Origin: Thiosocius teredinicola | GTDB taxonomy: Bacteria > Pseudomonadota > Gammaproteobacteria > Chromatiales > Chromatiaceae | Reading direction: 5' to 3' | DNA: 64,000 nt | Assembly (NCBI RefSeq): GCF_002009425.1 | Contig: NZ_CP019936.1 | Location: 3,211,297-3,275,296 of the forward strand | Shown here: positions 56,562 to 64,000 of the stretch, in pieces | How positions within the stretch are numbered: the stretch's first letter is position 1 | Layout of the letters: every line of letters starts with the position of its first letter | Notes under the pieces: generated by a model | Databases searched by the model: none | What the model saw: only the letters and a program-made list of their open reading frames with translations | Told to the model about the DNA's origin: nothing | Made by a program: the position numbers and the translations under genes

Positions 56562-58076
56562 TCAAAGTTTGGTCACAGCGATGTGCTTGACGAGGTTGAC
56601 GATCGACTCGTCCATCACCTCGATCAGCGGCGCCGGCCAGATACCGAGCACCAGCACCGCGGCGGCAAGCGACGTCAGCACCAGGGCCTCGCGCTTGTTG
56701 ATGTCCTGCAGTGCGGCGACCTTGTCGGATCCGACCTCGCCATACACCACGCGCTTGACCATCCACAGGGTGTAGGCCGCGCCGACGATCAGCGTGGTCG
56801 CGGCCAGCAAGGCGAACCAGAAATCGGCGCGGAAGCTGGCGATGATCACCATGAATTCGCCGACGAAGCCGGACGTGCCCGGCAGACCCGCGTTGGCCAT
56901 CGCGAAGAACACCATGAACGCCGCAAACCACGGCATCACGTTGACGACGCCGCCGTAGTCGTTGATCTCGCGACTGTGCAGGCGGTCGTACAACACGCCG
57001 ACACACAGGAACATCGCCGCCGAGATGAAGCCATGCGACACCATCTGCACCATGCCGCCCTGCATGCCGAGCACCGCGCCGCTGTCGACATCGCTGCGCG
57101 ACATGATGATGAAGGCGATGAAGAAACCGAGGGTGACGAAACCCATGTGCGCAATCGACGAGTACGCGATGAGCTTTTTCATATCTTGCTGCACCAGCGC
57201 GACAAAGCCGATATAGACGACGGCGACCAGCGACATCGTGATGATCAGCCAATCGAGTTCGTTGCTGGCATCGGGTGTGATCGGCAGGCTGAAGCGTAAG
57301 AAGCCGTAACCGCCGATCTTCAGCATGATCGCCGCCAGGATCACCGAGCCGCCGGTGGGCGCCTCGACGTGGGCATCGGGCAACCAGGTATGCACCGGCC
57401 ACATCGGCACCTTCACGGCGAACGCCAACAGGAAGGCGACGAAAATCAGCACCTGCTCGGTCAGACCCAGCTTCAGATCGTGGAACGCCAGGATCTCCAT
57501 CGAGCCACTCTTGAAGTACATGTAGATCAAGGCGACCAACATGAACACCGAGCCGAGGAAGGTGTACAGGAAGAACTTGATCGTGGCGTACACCCGGTTC
57601 GGCCCGCCCCACACGCCGATGATGATGAACATCGGGATCAGCATGGCTTCCCAGAATACATAGAACAACATCGCATCGAGCGCGGCGAACACGCCCACCA
57701 TCACGCCTTCCATGATCAGGAAGGCCGCCATGTACTGCGACGGCTTGTACTGGATCACTTCCCAACCGGCGATCACCACGAGAATCGAGATGAAGGTGGT
57801 CAGCAGGATCAACGGCATCGAGATGCCGTCCACGCCGAGGTAGTAATAGACATCGAACGTCGGAATCCATGGCGTGTGCTCGACGAACTGCATCTGCGCC
57901 GTGCCGGCGTCGAAACCGGTGTACAGCGGGATGCTGAGCAGGAAGGTGGCGACGGCGAAGATCAACGCCAGCCAACGCGACACTTTGGGCGCCTTGTCGC
58001 CGCTGGCGAGCACAAAGGCCCCACCTATGATCGGGAGCCAAATCACCGTGCTGAGAATCGGCCAATCTGCAGTCAT
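56562..58076 (-). CDS. nuoM: NADH-quinone oxidoreductase subunit M
   Basis: A 504-residue antiporter-like subunit. PLILLTTFISILVVIAGWE, the conserved Glu in FYVFWEAMLIPMFIIIGVWGG, FAVKVPMWPVHTWLPDAHVEAPT and KKLIAYSSIAHMGFVTLG are family hallmarks. It is followed at close distance by nuoN. A frame on the same strand shifted by one base is a shadow only. Confidence 0.96.
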   Translation of the reverse strand: MTADWPILSTVIWLPIIGGAFVLASGDKAPKVSRWLALIFAVATFLLSIPLYTGFDAGTAQMQFVEHTPWIPTFDVYYYLGVDGISMPLILLTTFISILVVIAGWEVIQYKPSQYMAAFLIMEGVMVGVFAALDAMLFYVFWEAMLIPMFIIIGVWGGPNRVYATIKFFLYTFLGSVFMLVALIYMYFKSGSMEILAFHDLKLGLTEQVLIFVAFLLAFAVKVPMWPVHTWLPDAHVEAPTGGSVILAAIMLKIGGYGFLRFSLPITPDASNELDWLIITMSLVAVVYIGFVALVQQDMKKLIAYSSIAHMGFVTLGFFIAFIIMSRSDVDSGAVLGMQGGMVQMVSHGFISAAMFLCVGVLYDRLHSREINDYGGVVNVMPWFAAFMVFFAMANAGLPGTSGFVGEFMVIIASFRADFWFALLAATTLIVGAAYTLWMVKRVVYGEVGSDKVAALQDINKREALVLTSLAAAVLVLGIWPAPLIEVMDESIVNLVKHIAVTKL

Positions 58077-58160
58077 GTTTCTCTGTTCTCTCGTCCCGTC
58101 GATCGTCGGCGCTTAGCCGCCCTGCCCGATCACTCTGCCCTTTTCAGTCACCACGGCCCA

Positions 58161-60110
58161 TCAGGCGCGCAACACGAACCAGCCCAGCAGCAACAACAAC
58201 CCGACGATGATCGCCATCGCGTAGTGGTACAGCATGCCGGTCTGCAGGTAGCGCACCACCATGGCCAGCTTGCCGACCGAGTGGGCCGAACCGTTCACCG
58301 CCAGACCGTCGATCACCGCACGATCGCCGACCAGCCACAGGAACTTGCCGAGCAGCTTGCTGCCGCCGGCGAATACCGCCTGGTTGAATTCGTCGAATCC
58401 GTACTTGCGATCGAGAATGAAATGCGCCCAATCGAACTTGATCGCCAGGTTGCGTGCAATCTCAGGTTTGACCGTATAGATGAACCAAGCCAGTGCGAGA
58501 CCGCCCAGCGCCAAGTACAGCGGCAAGGTGAAGAAGGCATGCGTCATGAAACCGAAGGCGCCATGGAAATCGATCTGTCCGAGCGTGTCATGCACCGCCG
58601 CCACGGTCAGCACGCCGTCGAAATAGTCGCCGAACACCATCGGGCCGACCGTGAAATAACCGATCACCACCGACGGAATGGCCAGCAGGATCAGCGGCAC
58701 GGTCACCACGCCGGGAGATTCGCGCAGGTGTTCCTTGGCGTGCTCGTCACGCGGGCCTTCGCCGTGGAAAACGAGGAAGTACATGCGGAAGCTGTACAAG
58801 GCAGTCACGAAGACGCCGGCGACCAGCAGCGCATAGGCATAGCCGGCACCCGCGATTTGCGAATGGTGGACCGCTTCGATGATGGCATCTTTCGAGAAGA
58901 AGCCGGAGAAGCCGGGGAAGCCGATCAACGCCAGCGAACCGAGCAGTGCTGTCCAGTGGGTGATCGGCATGTACTTGCGCACGCCGCCCATGTTGCGGAT
59001 GTCCTGATCGTGATGCATGCCGATAATCACCGAACCCGCCGCAAGGAACAGCAGCGCCTTGAAGAAGGCATGCGTCATCAGATGGAACAGGCCGGCCGCA
59101 TAGGCCGAGGCACCCAACGCAGCAACCATGTAGCCGAGCTGCGACAGCGTCGAGTACGCGACGACGCGCTTGATGTCGTTCTGCACGATGCCAATCAGGC
59201 CCATGAAGAAGGCCGTGGTCGCACCGATCACCAAAACGAAGGTCAGCGCGGTCTCCGACAGTTCGTACAGCGGCGACATGCGGGCGACCATGAAGATACC
59301 GGCGGTAACCATGGTCGCGGCATGGATCAGCGCCGAGATCGGTGTCGGGCCTTCCATCGAGTCCGGCAGCCACACGTGCAATGGCACCTGCGCCGATTTA
59401 CCCATGGCGCCGATGAACAGCAGGATGCATGTCACGGTCATCAGCGACCAACCGCTGTCACCCCAGATGTTGATCGTGGCATCGGCCAGCTGCGGGGCCT
59501 TGTTGAACACCGTGGCGTAGTCGAGGCTGTTGAAATACATCGCCACAGCGGCAATGCCGAGGATGAAGCCGAAGTCACCGACGCGGTTAACCAGGAAGGC
59601 CTTCATGTTGGCGAAGATCGCCGTCTCTTTCTTGAAGTAGAAACCGATCAGCAGGTACGACACCAGACCGACCGCCTCCCAGCCGAAGAACAACTGCAGG
59701 AAGTTGTTCGACATGACCAGCATCAGCATCGAGAAGGTGAACAGCGCGATGTAGCTGAAGAAACGCTGGTAACCCTCTTCGTGCGCCATGTAGCCGATCG
59801 TGTAGATGTGCACCATCAACGACACGAAGGTGACGACCGCCATCATCATCGCGGTGAGCGAATCGATCAGAAAGCCGATCTCCATGCGCAGGCCGTCGGT
59901 GACCAGCCAGGTGTAGACCGTTTCGTTGTACACCGGCGCATCGTTAAAGGCATGCTGCCACAGCACGTACATCGACAACGCACAGGCAATGCCGACACCG
60001 AGGATGGTGACGCTGTGCGCGCCGGCCTTGCCGATCTGGTTGCGGAACAGGCCGGCGATGAGTGCGCCAACCAGGGGCGCGAGAACGATGGTGAGTAGGA
60101 TCGCTTCCAT
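58161..60110 (-). CDS. nuoL: NADH-quinone oxidoreductase subunit L
   Basis: A 649-residue antiporter-like subunit, the most distal, with 14 core helices plus the lateral helix and its anchor at the C-terminus. FFGWEAVGLVSYLLIGFYF (Glu), SAQVPLHVWLPDSMEGPTPISALIHAATMVTAG (Lys and His) and KRVVAYSTLSQLGYMVAALG are diagnostic. It starts 3 bp after the nuoK stop. Confidence 0.96.
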   Translation of the reverse strand: MEAILLTIVLAPLVGALIAGLFRNQIGKAGAHSVTILGVGIACALSMYVLWQHAFNDAPVYNETVYTWLVTDGLRMEIGFLIDSLTAMMMAVVTFVSLMVHIYTIGYMAHEEGYQRFFSYIALFTFSMLMLVMSNNFLQLFFGWEAVGLVSYLLIGFYFKKETAIFANMKAFLVNRVGDFGFILGIAAVAMYFNSLDYATVFNKAPQLADATINIWGDSGWSLMTVTCILLFIGAMGKSAQVPLHVWLPDSMEGPTPISALIHAATMVTAGIFMVARMSPLYELSETALTFVLVIGATTAFFMGLIGIVQNDIKRVVAYSTLSQLGYMVAALGASAYAAGLFHLMTHAFFKALLFLAAGSVIIGMHHDQDIRNMGGVRKYMPITHWTALLGSLALIGFPGFSGFFSKDAIIEAVHHSQIAGAGYAYALLVAGVFVTALYSFRMYFLVFHGEGPRDEHAKEHLRESPGVVTVPLILLAIPSVVIGYFTVGPMVFGDYFDGVLTVAAVHDTLGQIDFHGAFGFMTHAFFTLPLYLALGGLALAWFIYTVKPEIARNLAIKFDWAHFILDRKYGFDEFNQAVFAGGSKLLGKFLWLVGDRAVIDGLAVNGSAHSVGKLAMVVRYLQTGMLYHYAMAIIVGLLLLLGWFVLRA

Positions 60111-60112
60111 CT

Positions 60113-60418
60113 CTAGCCCTTCAAGGTATCCAGATCGGCGACGTTGATGGTCTGTCTGCTACGGAACAGCACCACCAGGATCGCCAGACCGATGGCCGCC
60201 TCGGCCGCCGCCACGGTCAGAATGAAGAAGACGAACACCTGCCCTGCCGCGTCACCGAGGAAATGCGAGAAGGCGATGAAGTTGATATTGACCGCGAGCA
60301 GCATCAGTTCGATGCACATCAGCAGCAGGATCACGTTTTTGCGGTTCAGGAAGATACCGGCCACGCTCAACGAGAACAGGATCGCACCGACGATCAGGTA
60401 GTCGGATAGAGCAATCAT
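60113..60418 (-). CDS. nuoK: NADH-quinone oxidoreductase subunit K
   Basis: A 101-residue, three-helix membrane subunit. The helix 2 Glu lies in [17 protein letters not shown] and the second Glu in [17 protein letters not shown]. Its ribosome binding site (GGAGGCGCCCCT) lies within the right flank of the inverted-repeat element that separates it from nuoJ, so its translation signal borders a mobile-type repeat. Confidence 0.96.
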   Translation of the reverse strand: MIALSDYLIVGAILFSLSVAGIFLNRKNVILLLMCIELMLLAVNINFIAFSHFLGDAAGQVFVFFILTVAAAEAAIGLAILVVLFRSRQTINVADLDTLKG

Positions 60419-60432
60419 AGGGGCGCCTCCAA

Positions 60433-60556
60433 TGAATGGAGATTTTGTCCGAGTGCAAGGCGCATGGCGCGCAGTGACGCAGACAACTCATTGAGATAGG
60501 CGAAGGAGCGAGCACCGCGTAACGCCGAAATCGGACAAAAGATCCGTTGAATGGAG
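60433..60556. mobile_element. MITE-like inverted-repeat element between nuoK and nuoJ
   Basis: Inverted repeats TTTTGTCCGA (60443-60452) and TCGGACAAAA (60531-60540) enclose about 78 bp without coding potential. The 9-bp direct repeat TGAATGGAG flanks the element (60433-60441 and 60548-60556), resembling a target-site duplication. The insert fills most of the 145-bp gap, while the other junctions in this operon are 3 to 85 bp. No transposase is present. Confidence 0.55.
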
Positions 60557-60563
60557 GTGCGCA

Positions 60564-61169
60564 TCACGCTTTTTCCTCCGCATCCATTTTGATGATCCGC
60601 AAGCGATCTTTGGCCTTGACCACGACCTGCTTCGACACATCCTGGTACTTGGTCTCGGGCCGCTTGCGCATCGTCAAGCCAATTGCGGCGATGATGCCGA
60701 CCAGCAGGATCACCGCAGCGATCTCGAAGGCGTACAGGTGTTCGGTGAACAGTGCCATACCAAGCTCTTCGGTGTTGCTGTATCCAGCCGGCTTGGCCGC
60801 AGGCGACGGCATCGACTCGAGGCCGAAACGGGTCGGACCGACCACCATGATCAGTTCCACGACCATCGCCAGCGCAACCAGGATCGCGACCGGCGCATTG
60901 CGCACGAACCCTGCACGCAACTCGGCGATGTTGATGTCGAGCATCATGACGACGAACAGGAACAGCACCATGACCGCGCCGACGTACACCAGCACCAGGG
61001 CAATCGCGAGGAACTCGGCCTCAGCCAGCATCCACAGGCCGGCGCTGTTAAAGAACGCCAGCACCAGAAACAAGGCGGAGTGCACCGGGTTCTTGCGGGT
61101 GATCACCATAAAGGCGGCGAACACCAGGAACGCGGCAAACACATAAAACAGAAATTTCTCGAAAGTCAT
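60564..61169 (-). CDS. nuoJ: NADH-quinone oxidoreductase subunit J
   Basis: A 201-residue membrane subunit with five helices. The conserved helix 3 with the pi-bulge is seen in LVYVGAVMVLFLFVVMMLDIN. NPVHSALFLVLAFFNSAGLWMLAEAEFLAIALVL is typical of the N-terminal part. It lies 18 bp after nuoI and 145 bp before nuoK because of the inserted element. Confidence 0.95.
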   Translation of the reverse strand: MTFEKFLFYVFAAFLVFAAFMVITRKNPVHSALFLVLAFFNSAGLWMLAEAEFLAIALVLVYVGAVMVLFLFVVMMLDINIAELRAGFVRNAPVAILVALAMVVELIMVVGPTRFGLESMPSPAAKPAGYSNTEELGMALFTEHLYAFEIAAVILLVGIIAAIGLTMRKRPETKYQDVSKQVVVKAKDRLRIIKMDAEEKA

Positions 61170-61187
61170 ATCGATCTGCTCTCCGGG

Positions 61188-61676
61188 TCAGCGCACGTTG
61201 GCCTGCGCAGCCCGGTCGGCCGCCAGTTGTTGTTCGTACTGATCACCGATCTCGAGCAGCTTCTGCTTGGTCATGATCTGCTCGCCGCGGTTCTCAAAAT
61301 GGTATTCGTAGACCCGTGTCTCAACGATCGAATCCACCGGGCACGACTCTTCGCAGAATCCACAGTAGATGCACTTGAACAGGTCGATGTCGTAACGCGT
61401 GGTACGACGTGAACCGTCGTCACGCGGCTCGGCCTCGATCGTGATCGCCAGCGCCGGGCAGACTGCCTCGCACAGTTTGCAGGCGATGCAGCGCTCTTCA
61501 CCGTTCGGATAGCGACGCAAGGCGTGCAGGCCGCGGAAGCGCGGCGAGACCGGGGCCTTCTGTTCCGGATACTGCAGGGTGAACTTGTGGGCAAAGAAGT
61601 AACGCCCGGTCAGACTCAAACCCTTGAGCAGTTCAAACAGAAACAGGCTGCGGATGTAGTTGGAAATGGCTTTCAT
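61188..61676 (-). CDS. nuoI: NADH-quinone oxidoreductase subunit I
   Basis: A 162-residue subunit with two [4Fe-4S] clusters (N6a and N6b) that carry electrons toward quinone. The ligand sets are [12 protein letters not shown] near residue 63 and [14 protein letters not shown] near 102. The N-terminal helix (about 5-20) anchors it at the membrane. It starts 10 bp after nuoH. Confidence 0.96.
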   Translation of the reverse strand: MKAISNYIRSLFLFELLKGLSLTGRYFFAHKFTLQYPEQKAPVSPRFRGLHALRRYPNGEERCIACKLCEAVCPALAITIEAEPRDDGSRRTTRYDIDLFKCIYCGFCEESCPVDSIVETRVYEYHFENRGEQIMTKQKLLEIGDQYEQQLAADRAAQANVR

Positions 61677-61686
61677 CGCAGGGGCC

Positions 61687-62742
61687 TCAGCTAAACCACC
61701 AGGGCATCTTGCCGACCTTCATCGCTGCGACCACGACGATCCAGACGATCGTGATCGGGATGAAGACCTTCCAACCCAACCGCATGATCTGGTCGTAGCG
61801 ATAGCGCGGGAAGGTGGCACGGAACCACAGGAACAGGAACATGAAGAAGAAGGTCTTGATCAGCAGCCAATGGAAGCCGTCGTCGAGCAGGAAGACACCG
61901 TCCGACCAGGCATCCGGCAGCGGCGACAGCCAGCCACCGAGGAACATCAGCGCACTCAGCGCCGAGATCAGGATCATGTTGGCGTATTCGGCGAGGAAGA
62001 ACACCGCGAAGGTCATGCCCGAATATTCGACGTGGAAACCAGCGACGATCTCGGACTCGCCTTCGGCGACGTCGAACGGTGCCCGGTTGGTTTCGGCAAC
62101 ACCCGAGATGAAGTAGACCAGGAACAGCGGCAACAACGGCAGCCAGAACCAGTGCAGCGCACTGCCGTCCTGCGCCATCACGATGTCACCGAGGTTCAGG
62201 CTGCCGGCGGCGACCAATACGCCGACCAGCGCGAATCCCATCGCGATTTCATACGACACGATCTGCGCCGCCGAACGGATCGAACCCAGAAACGCGTACT
62301 TCGAGTTGGATGCCCAGCCGGCGATGATCACGCCGTAGACACCCAACGAGGTCATCGCCAGGATGTACAACAGGCCGGCATTGATGTCTGCCAGCACGAT
62401 GCCGGCATCGAACGGGAACACCGCCCACGCAGCGAGCGCCGGACCGATCGACAACATCGGTGCGATCAGGAACAGCAGCTTGTTGGCGCCGGTCGGGATG
62501 ATGATCTCTTTGAACATCAGCTTGACCGCATCGGCGATCGGCTGACCCAGGCCCAGCAGGCGGAAACCGAAGAATCCGACCCGGTTGGGGCCGTTGCGCA
62601 CCTGCATGGCGCCGATGATCTTACGTTCGGCGTAGGTGTAGTAGGCGACCAGCAGCATCAACGGCAGCATGATCGCGACGATCTTCAGCATGATCTGCAC
62701 GACGATCGGCAGGCTTGTCCAGATATCTATGACCATATTCAT
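61687..62742 (-). CDS. nuoH: NADH-quinone oxidoreductase subunit H
   Basis: A 351-residue membrane subunit with eight helices that forms the quinone chamber. [24 protein letters not shown] and [32 protein letters not shown] are diagnostic, and [22 protein letters not shown] ends the protein. Starts 3 bp after the nuoG stop. Confidence 0.96.
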   Translation of the reverse strand: MNMVIDIWTSLPIVVQIMLKIVAIMLPLMLLVAYYTYAERKIIGAMQVRNGPNRVGFFGFRLLGLGQPIADAVKLMFKEIIIPTGANKLLFLIAPMLSIGPALAAWAVFPFDAGIVLADINAGLLYILAMTSLGVYGVIIAGWASNSKYAFLGSIRSAAQIVSYEIAMGFALVGVLVAAGSLNLGDIVMAQDGSALHWFWLPLLPLFLVYFISGVAETNRAPFDVAEGESEIVAGFHVEYSGMTFAVFFLAEYANMILISALSALMFLGGWLSPLPDAWSDGVFLLDDGFHWLLIKTFFFMFLFLWFRATFPRYRYDQIMRLGWKVFIPITIVWIVVVAAMKVGKMPWWFS

Positions 62743-62745
62743 CTG

Positions 62746-64000
62746 TTACGCCTTCTCCACCGAAACCACGCCGAAACCCAGGCCGAGCAACTCGGTGCCG
62801 GGCACGGCCGTCGGTAGCCAGACGCAACCGTCCGGCACCGTGTCGTCGATGCACACGCCGAAGTCGGCACTGTGTTCCGCCTGGCGCACACGCAGCTTCG
62901 ACGCGCTATCCACATTCAGGGTTTGTGCCGCGGCCGTGTTGAGATGCACGGTGCTGCCCCATGCATCCGGCGTGGTCTGCAGCGCATGTGCACGTCGCGT
63001 GACGGCATCGGCCGCGTACATCGGCACACCGCCGATGCGCTCCCAGTCGCCGCTGTGCAGTTGCGGCGAGGCATTGGTTTTACCCAATCCATTCGAAGGT
63101 TCGAGCTCGCGGCAACACGCCATGATCTCGTCACACACCTGCTGCGAATCGGCATGATCGAAACCGTCGACATCGGCGAGGTTGCCCAGCACGCGCAACA
63201 CCTTCCACGCCGGGCGCGCCTCACCCTGCGGCGGCGCGACGCCCTGGAAGCTCTGCAGCTTCCCTTCAATGTTCATGAACGTGCCGGATGTTTCGGCGAA
63301 CGCGGCAGTCGGCAGCACGATATCCGCATGCGCTTCGAGCCACGGCGTGAGATAGCTGCTCAAGGCGACCACCTTGGCATTACCGAATGCATTGGCCATC
63401 AGCGAGGGATCGGCGGCGTCCATCTCCGGCTCGAAACCGACGGTCAGATAGGTGGAGCGCGGCTGTTGCAGCATCGCCTGTACGTTGAGGCCGGGACTTT
63501 CGACTGCCGCACCGCCTGCGCCGCGGTGAGGGACGGCACCGGCCATCCAGGCACCGCAATCATTGGCGCCCAGGCCGACAATGCCATAGCTCACGCCGGC
63601 AGCCTCGGCGATGCCGGCTGCGAGCGCGCGTAGAACGGCGAAGTCCGGATGCATCATCGCGGCCGTGCCGAGCAGCACGCTGCCCTTCTCGGCCTTCTTC
63701 AGTGACTCCGCAATAGCCGTGTGCGCCTGATCCGGTTCAACGCTGATACCCAGGGTATTAGCCCCCAGCGCGGCCGCGACGCCGGCCAGCTCGCTCACCA
63801 TGGCCGATGGCGCGCAGACCACGTCGACGCTCAGGTCGTAGTTGAAGTCGTAGGCCACCGGGTTGATCGCCATGACCTCGCCGCCCTCGATGAACGACTG
63901 ACGCACGCGATGGTTCAGCATCGGCTGATCCTTGCGCAGCCACGAGCCGACCAGCAGGGTGGCATCGTTGTCGGCCAGAGCGGCGATCGGCTGGCCCAAC
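62746..64000 (-). CDS. nuoG: NADH-quinone oxidoreductase subunit G, C-terminal part
   Basis: The last 417 or so residues of the large iron-sulfur subunit; the N-terminal ferredoxin-type clusters and start lie beyond the right edge. The visible part belongs to the molybdopterin-oxidoreductase-like domain, without catalytic role in complex I. Recognisable stretches are LGANDCGAWMAGAVPHRG, VLPTAAFAETSGTFMNIEGKLQSF and PAWKVLRVLGNLADV. It is the first visible gene of the nuo operon in this window. Confidence 0.93.
   Translation of the reverse strand, partial: LGQPIAALADNDATLLVGSWLRKDQPMLNHRVRQSFIEGGEVMAINPVAYDFNYDLSVDVVCAPSAMVSELAGVAAALGANTLGISVEPDQAHTAIAESLKKAEKGSVLLGTAAMMHPDFAVLRALAAGIAEAAGVSYGIVGLGANDCGAWMAGAVPHRGAGGAAVESPGLNVQAMLQQPRSTYLTVGFEPEMDAADPSLMANAFGNAKVVALSSYLTPWLEAHADIVLPTAAFAETSGTFMNIEGKLQSFQGVAPPQGEARPAWKVLRVLGNLADVDGFDHADSQQVCDEIMACCRELEPSNGLGKTNASPQLHSGDWERIGGVPMYAADAVTRRAHALQTTPDAWGSTVHLNTAAAQTLNVDSASKLRVRQAEHSADFGVCIDDTVPDGCVWLPTAVPGTELLGLGFGVVSVEKA

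Noticed and set aside
56539-58065. A 508-codon frame on the same strand as nuoM, shifted by one base
   Set aside because: Arg-rich translation with no family match; nuoM in the other frame has all conserved motifs.
57369-60098. A 909-codon open frame antisense to nuoM and nuoL
   Set aside because: Its translation is Gln/His/Arg/Asp-rich without motifs, and both strands' real genes (nuoL, nuoM) are unmistakable. It arises from the high GC third positions of the sense genes.

Overview
The window is a GC-rich chromosomal segment that looks like a free-living or facultatively symbiotic gammaproteobacterium. The case for this is a complete Na+-translocating NADH:quinone reductase operon with nqrM, a nuo operon with single-domain subunits, a lanthanide-type PQQ alcohol dehydrogenase with a PedF-like cytochrome, and guanidine use controlled by a ykkC riboswitch. 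Species cannot be assigned from the sequence alone.

Layout. 1-3109 (minus): an animal-type haem peroxidase, cut by the left edge, downstream of a five-haem cytochrome c with its own sigma70-type promoter. 3217-8318 (minus): a compact four-gene operon of [NiFe]-hydrogenase small and large subunits, a maturation protease and a soluble histidine kinase that carries an N-terminal Rieske domain; this is a candidate H2-sensing redox relay. 8584-14906: a CDF metal exporter, a DedA-rhodanese fusion, small stress-type genes (ChaB, PRC-barrel/EF-hand protein, retropepsin-like protease, CBS protein). 14954-21157 (minus): nqrABCDEF-nqrM. 21655-25925 (minus): small accessory genes including a DsrC/TusE-fold protein without the C-terminal cysteines. 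26551-27207: a ferredoxin/CDGSH fusion. 27304-30216 (minus): an AT-richer island with a retron-like reverse transcriptase, an AAA/TOPRIM ATPase and a structured non-coding region driven by a near-perfect promoter, probably an anti-phage system.

30700-44300: NDH-2; then a quinoprotein alcohol oxidation system (PQQ dehydrogenase with the Asp pair typical of lanthanide enzymes, cytochrome c-550, binding protein, SoxYZ-like carrier, metallohydrolase, CXXCW protein), a SHOCT protein, a porin and a sigma54-dependent activator. Sigma54-type -24/-12 sites lie in front of both the dehydrogenase and the porin. 44821-54561 (plus): a guanidine-I riboswitch followed by an ABC importer, the two carboxyguanidine deiminase subunits, a biotin-dependent guanidine carboxylase and allophanate hydrolase. 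54648-55004: two 146-bp tandem repeats abutting an initiator tRNA. 55085-64000 (minus): nuoG(partial)-H-I-J-K-L-M-N, interrupted between nuoJ and nuoK by a short inverted-repeat element.

Together the genes describe a respiratory generalist feeding one quinone/cytochrome system from NADH (three different NADH dehydrogenases in this window), alcohols and perhaps H2, and able to scavenge nitrogen from guanidine.
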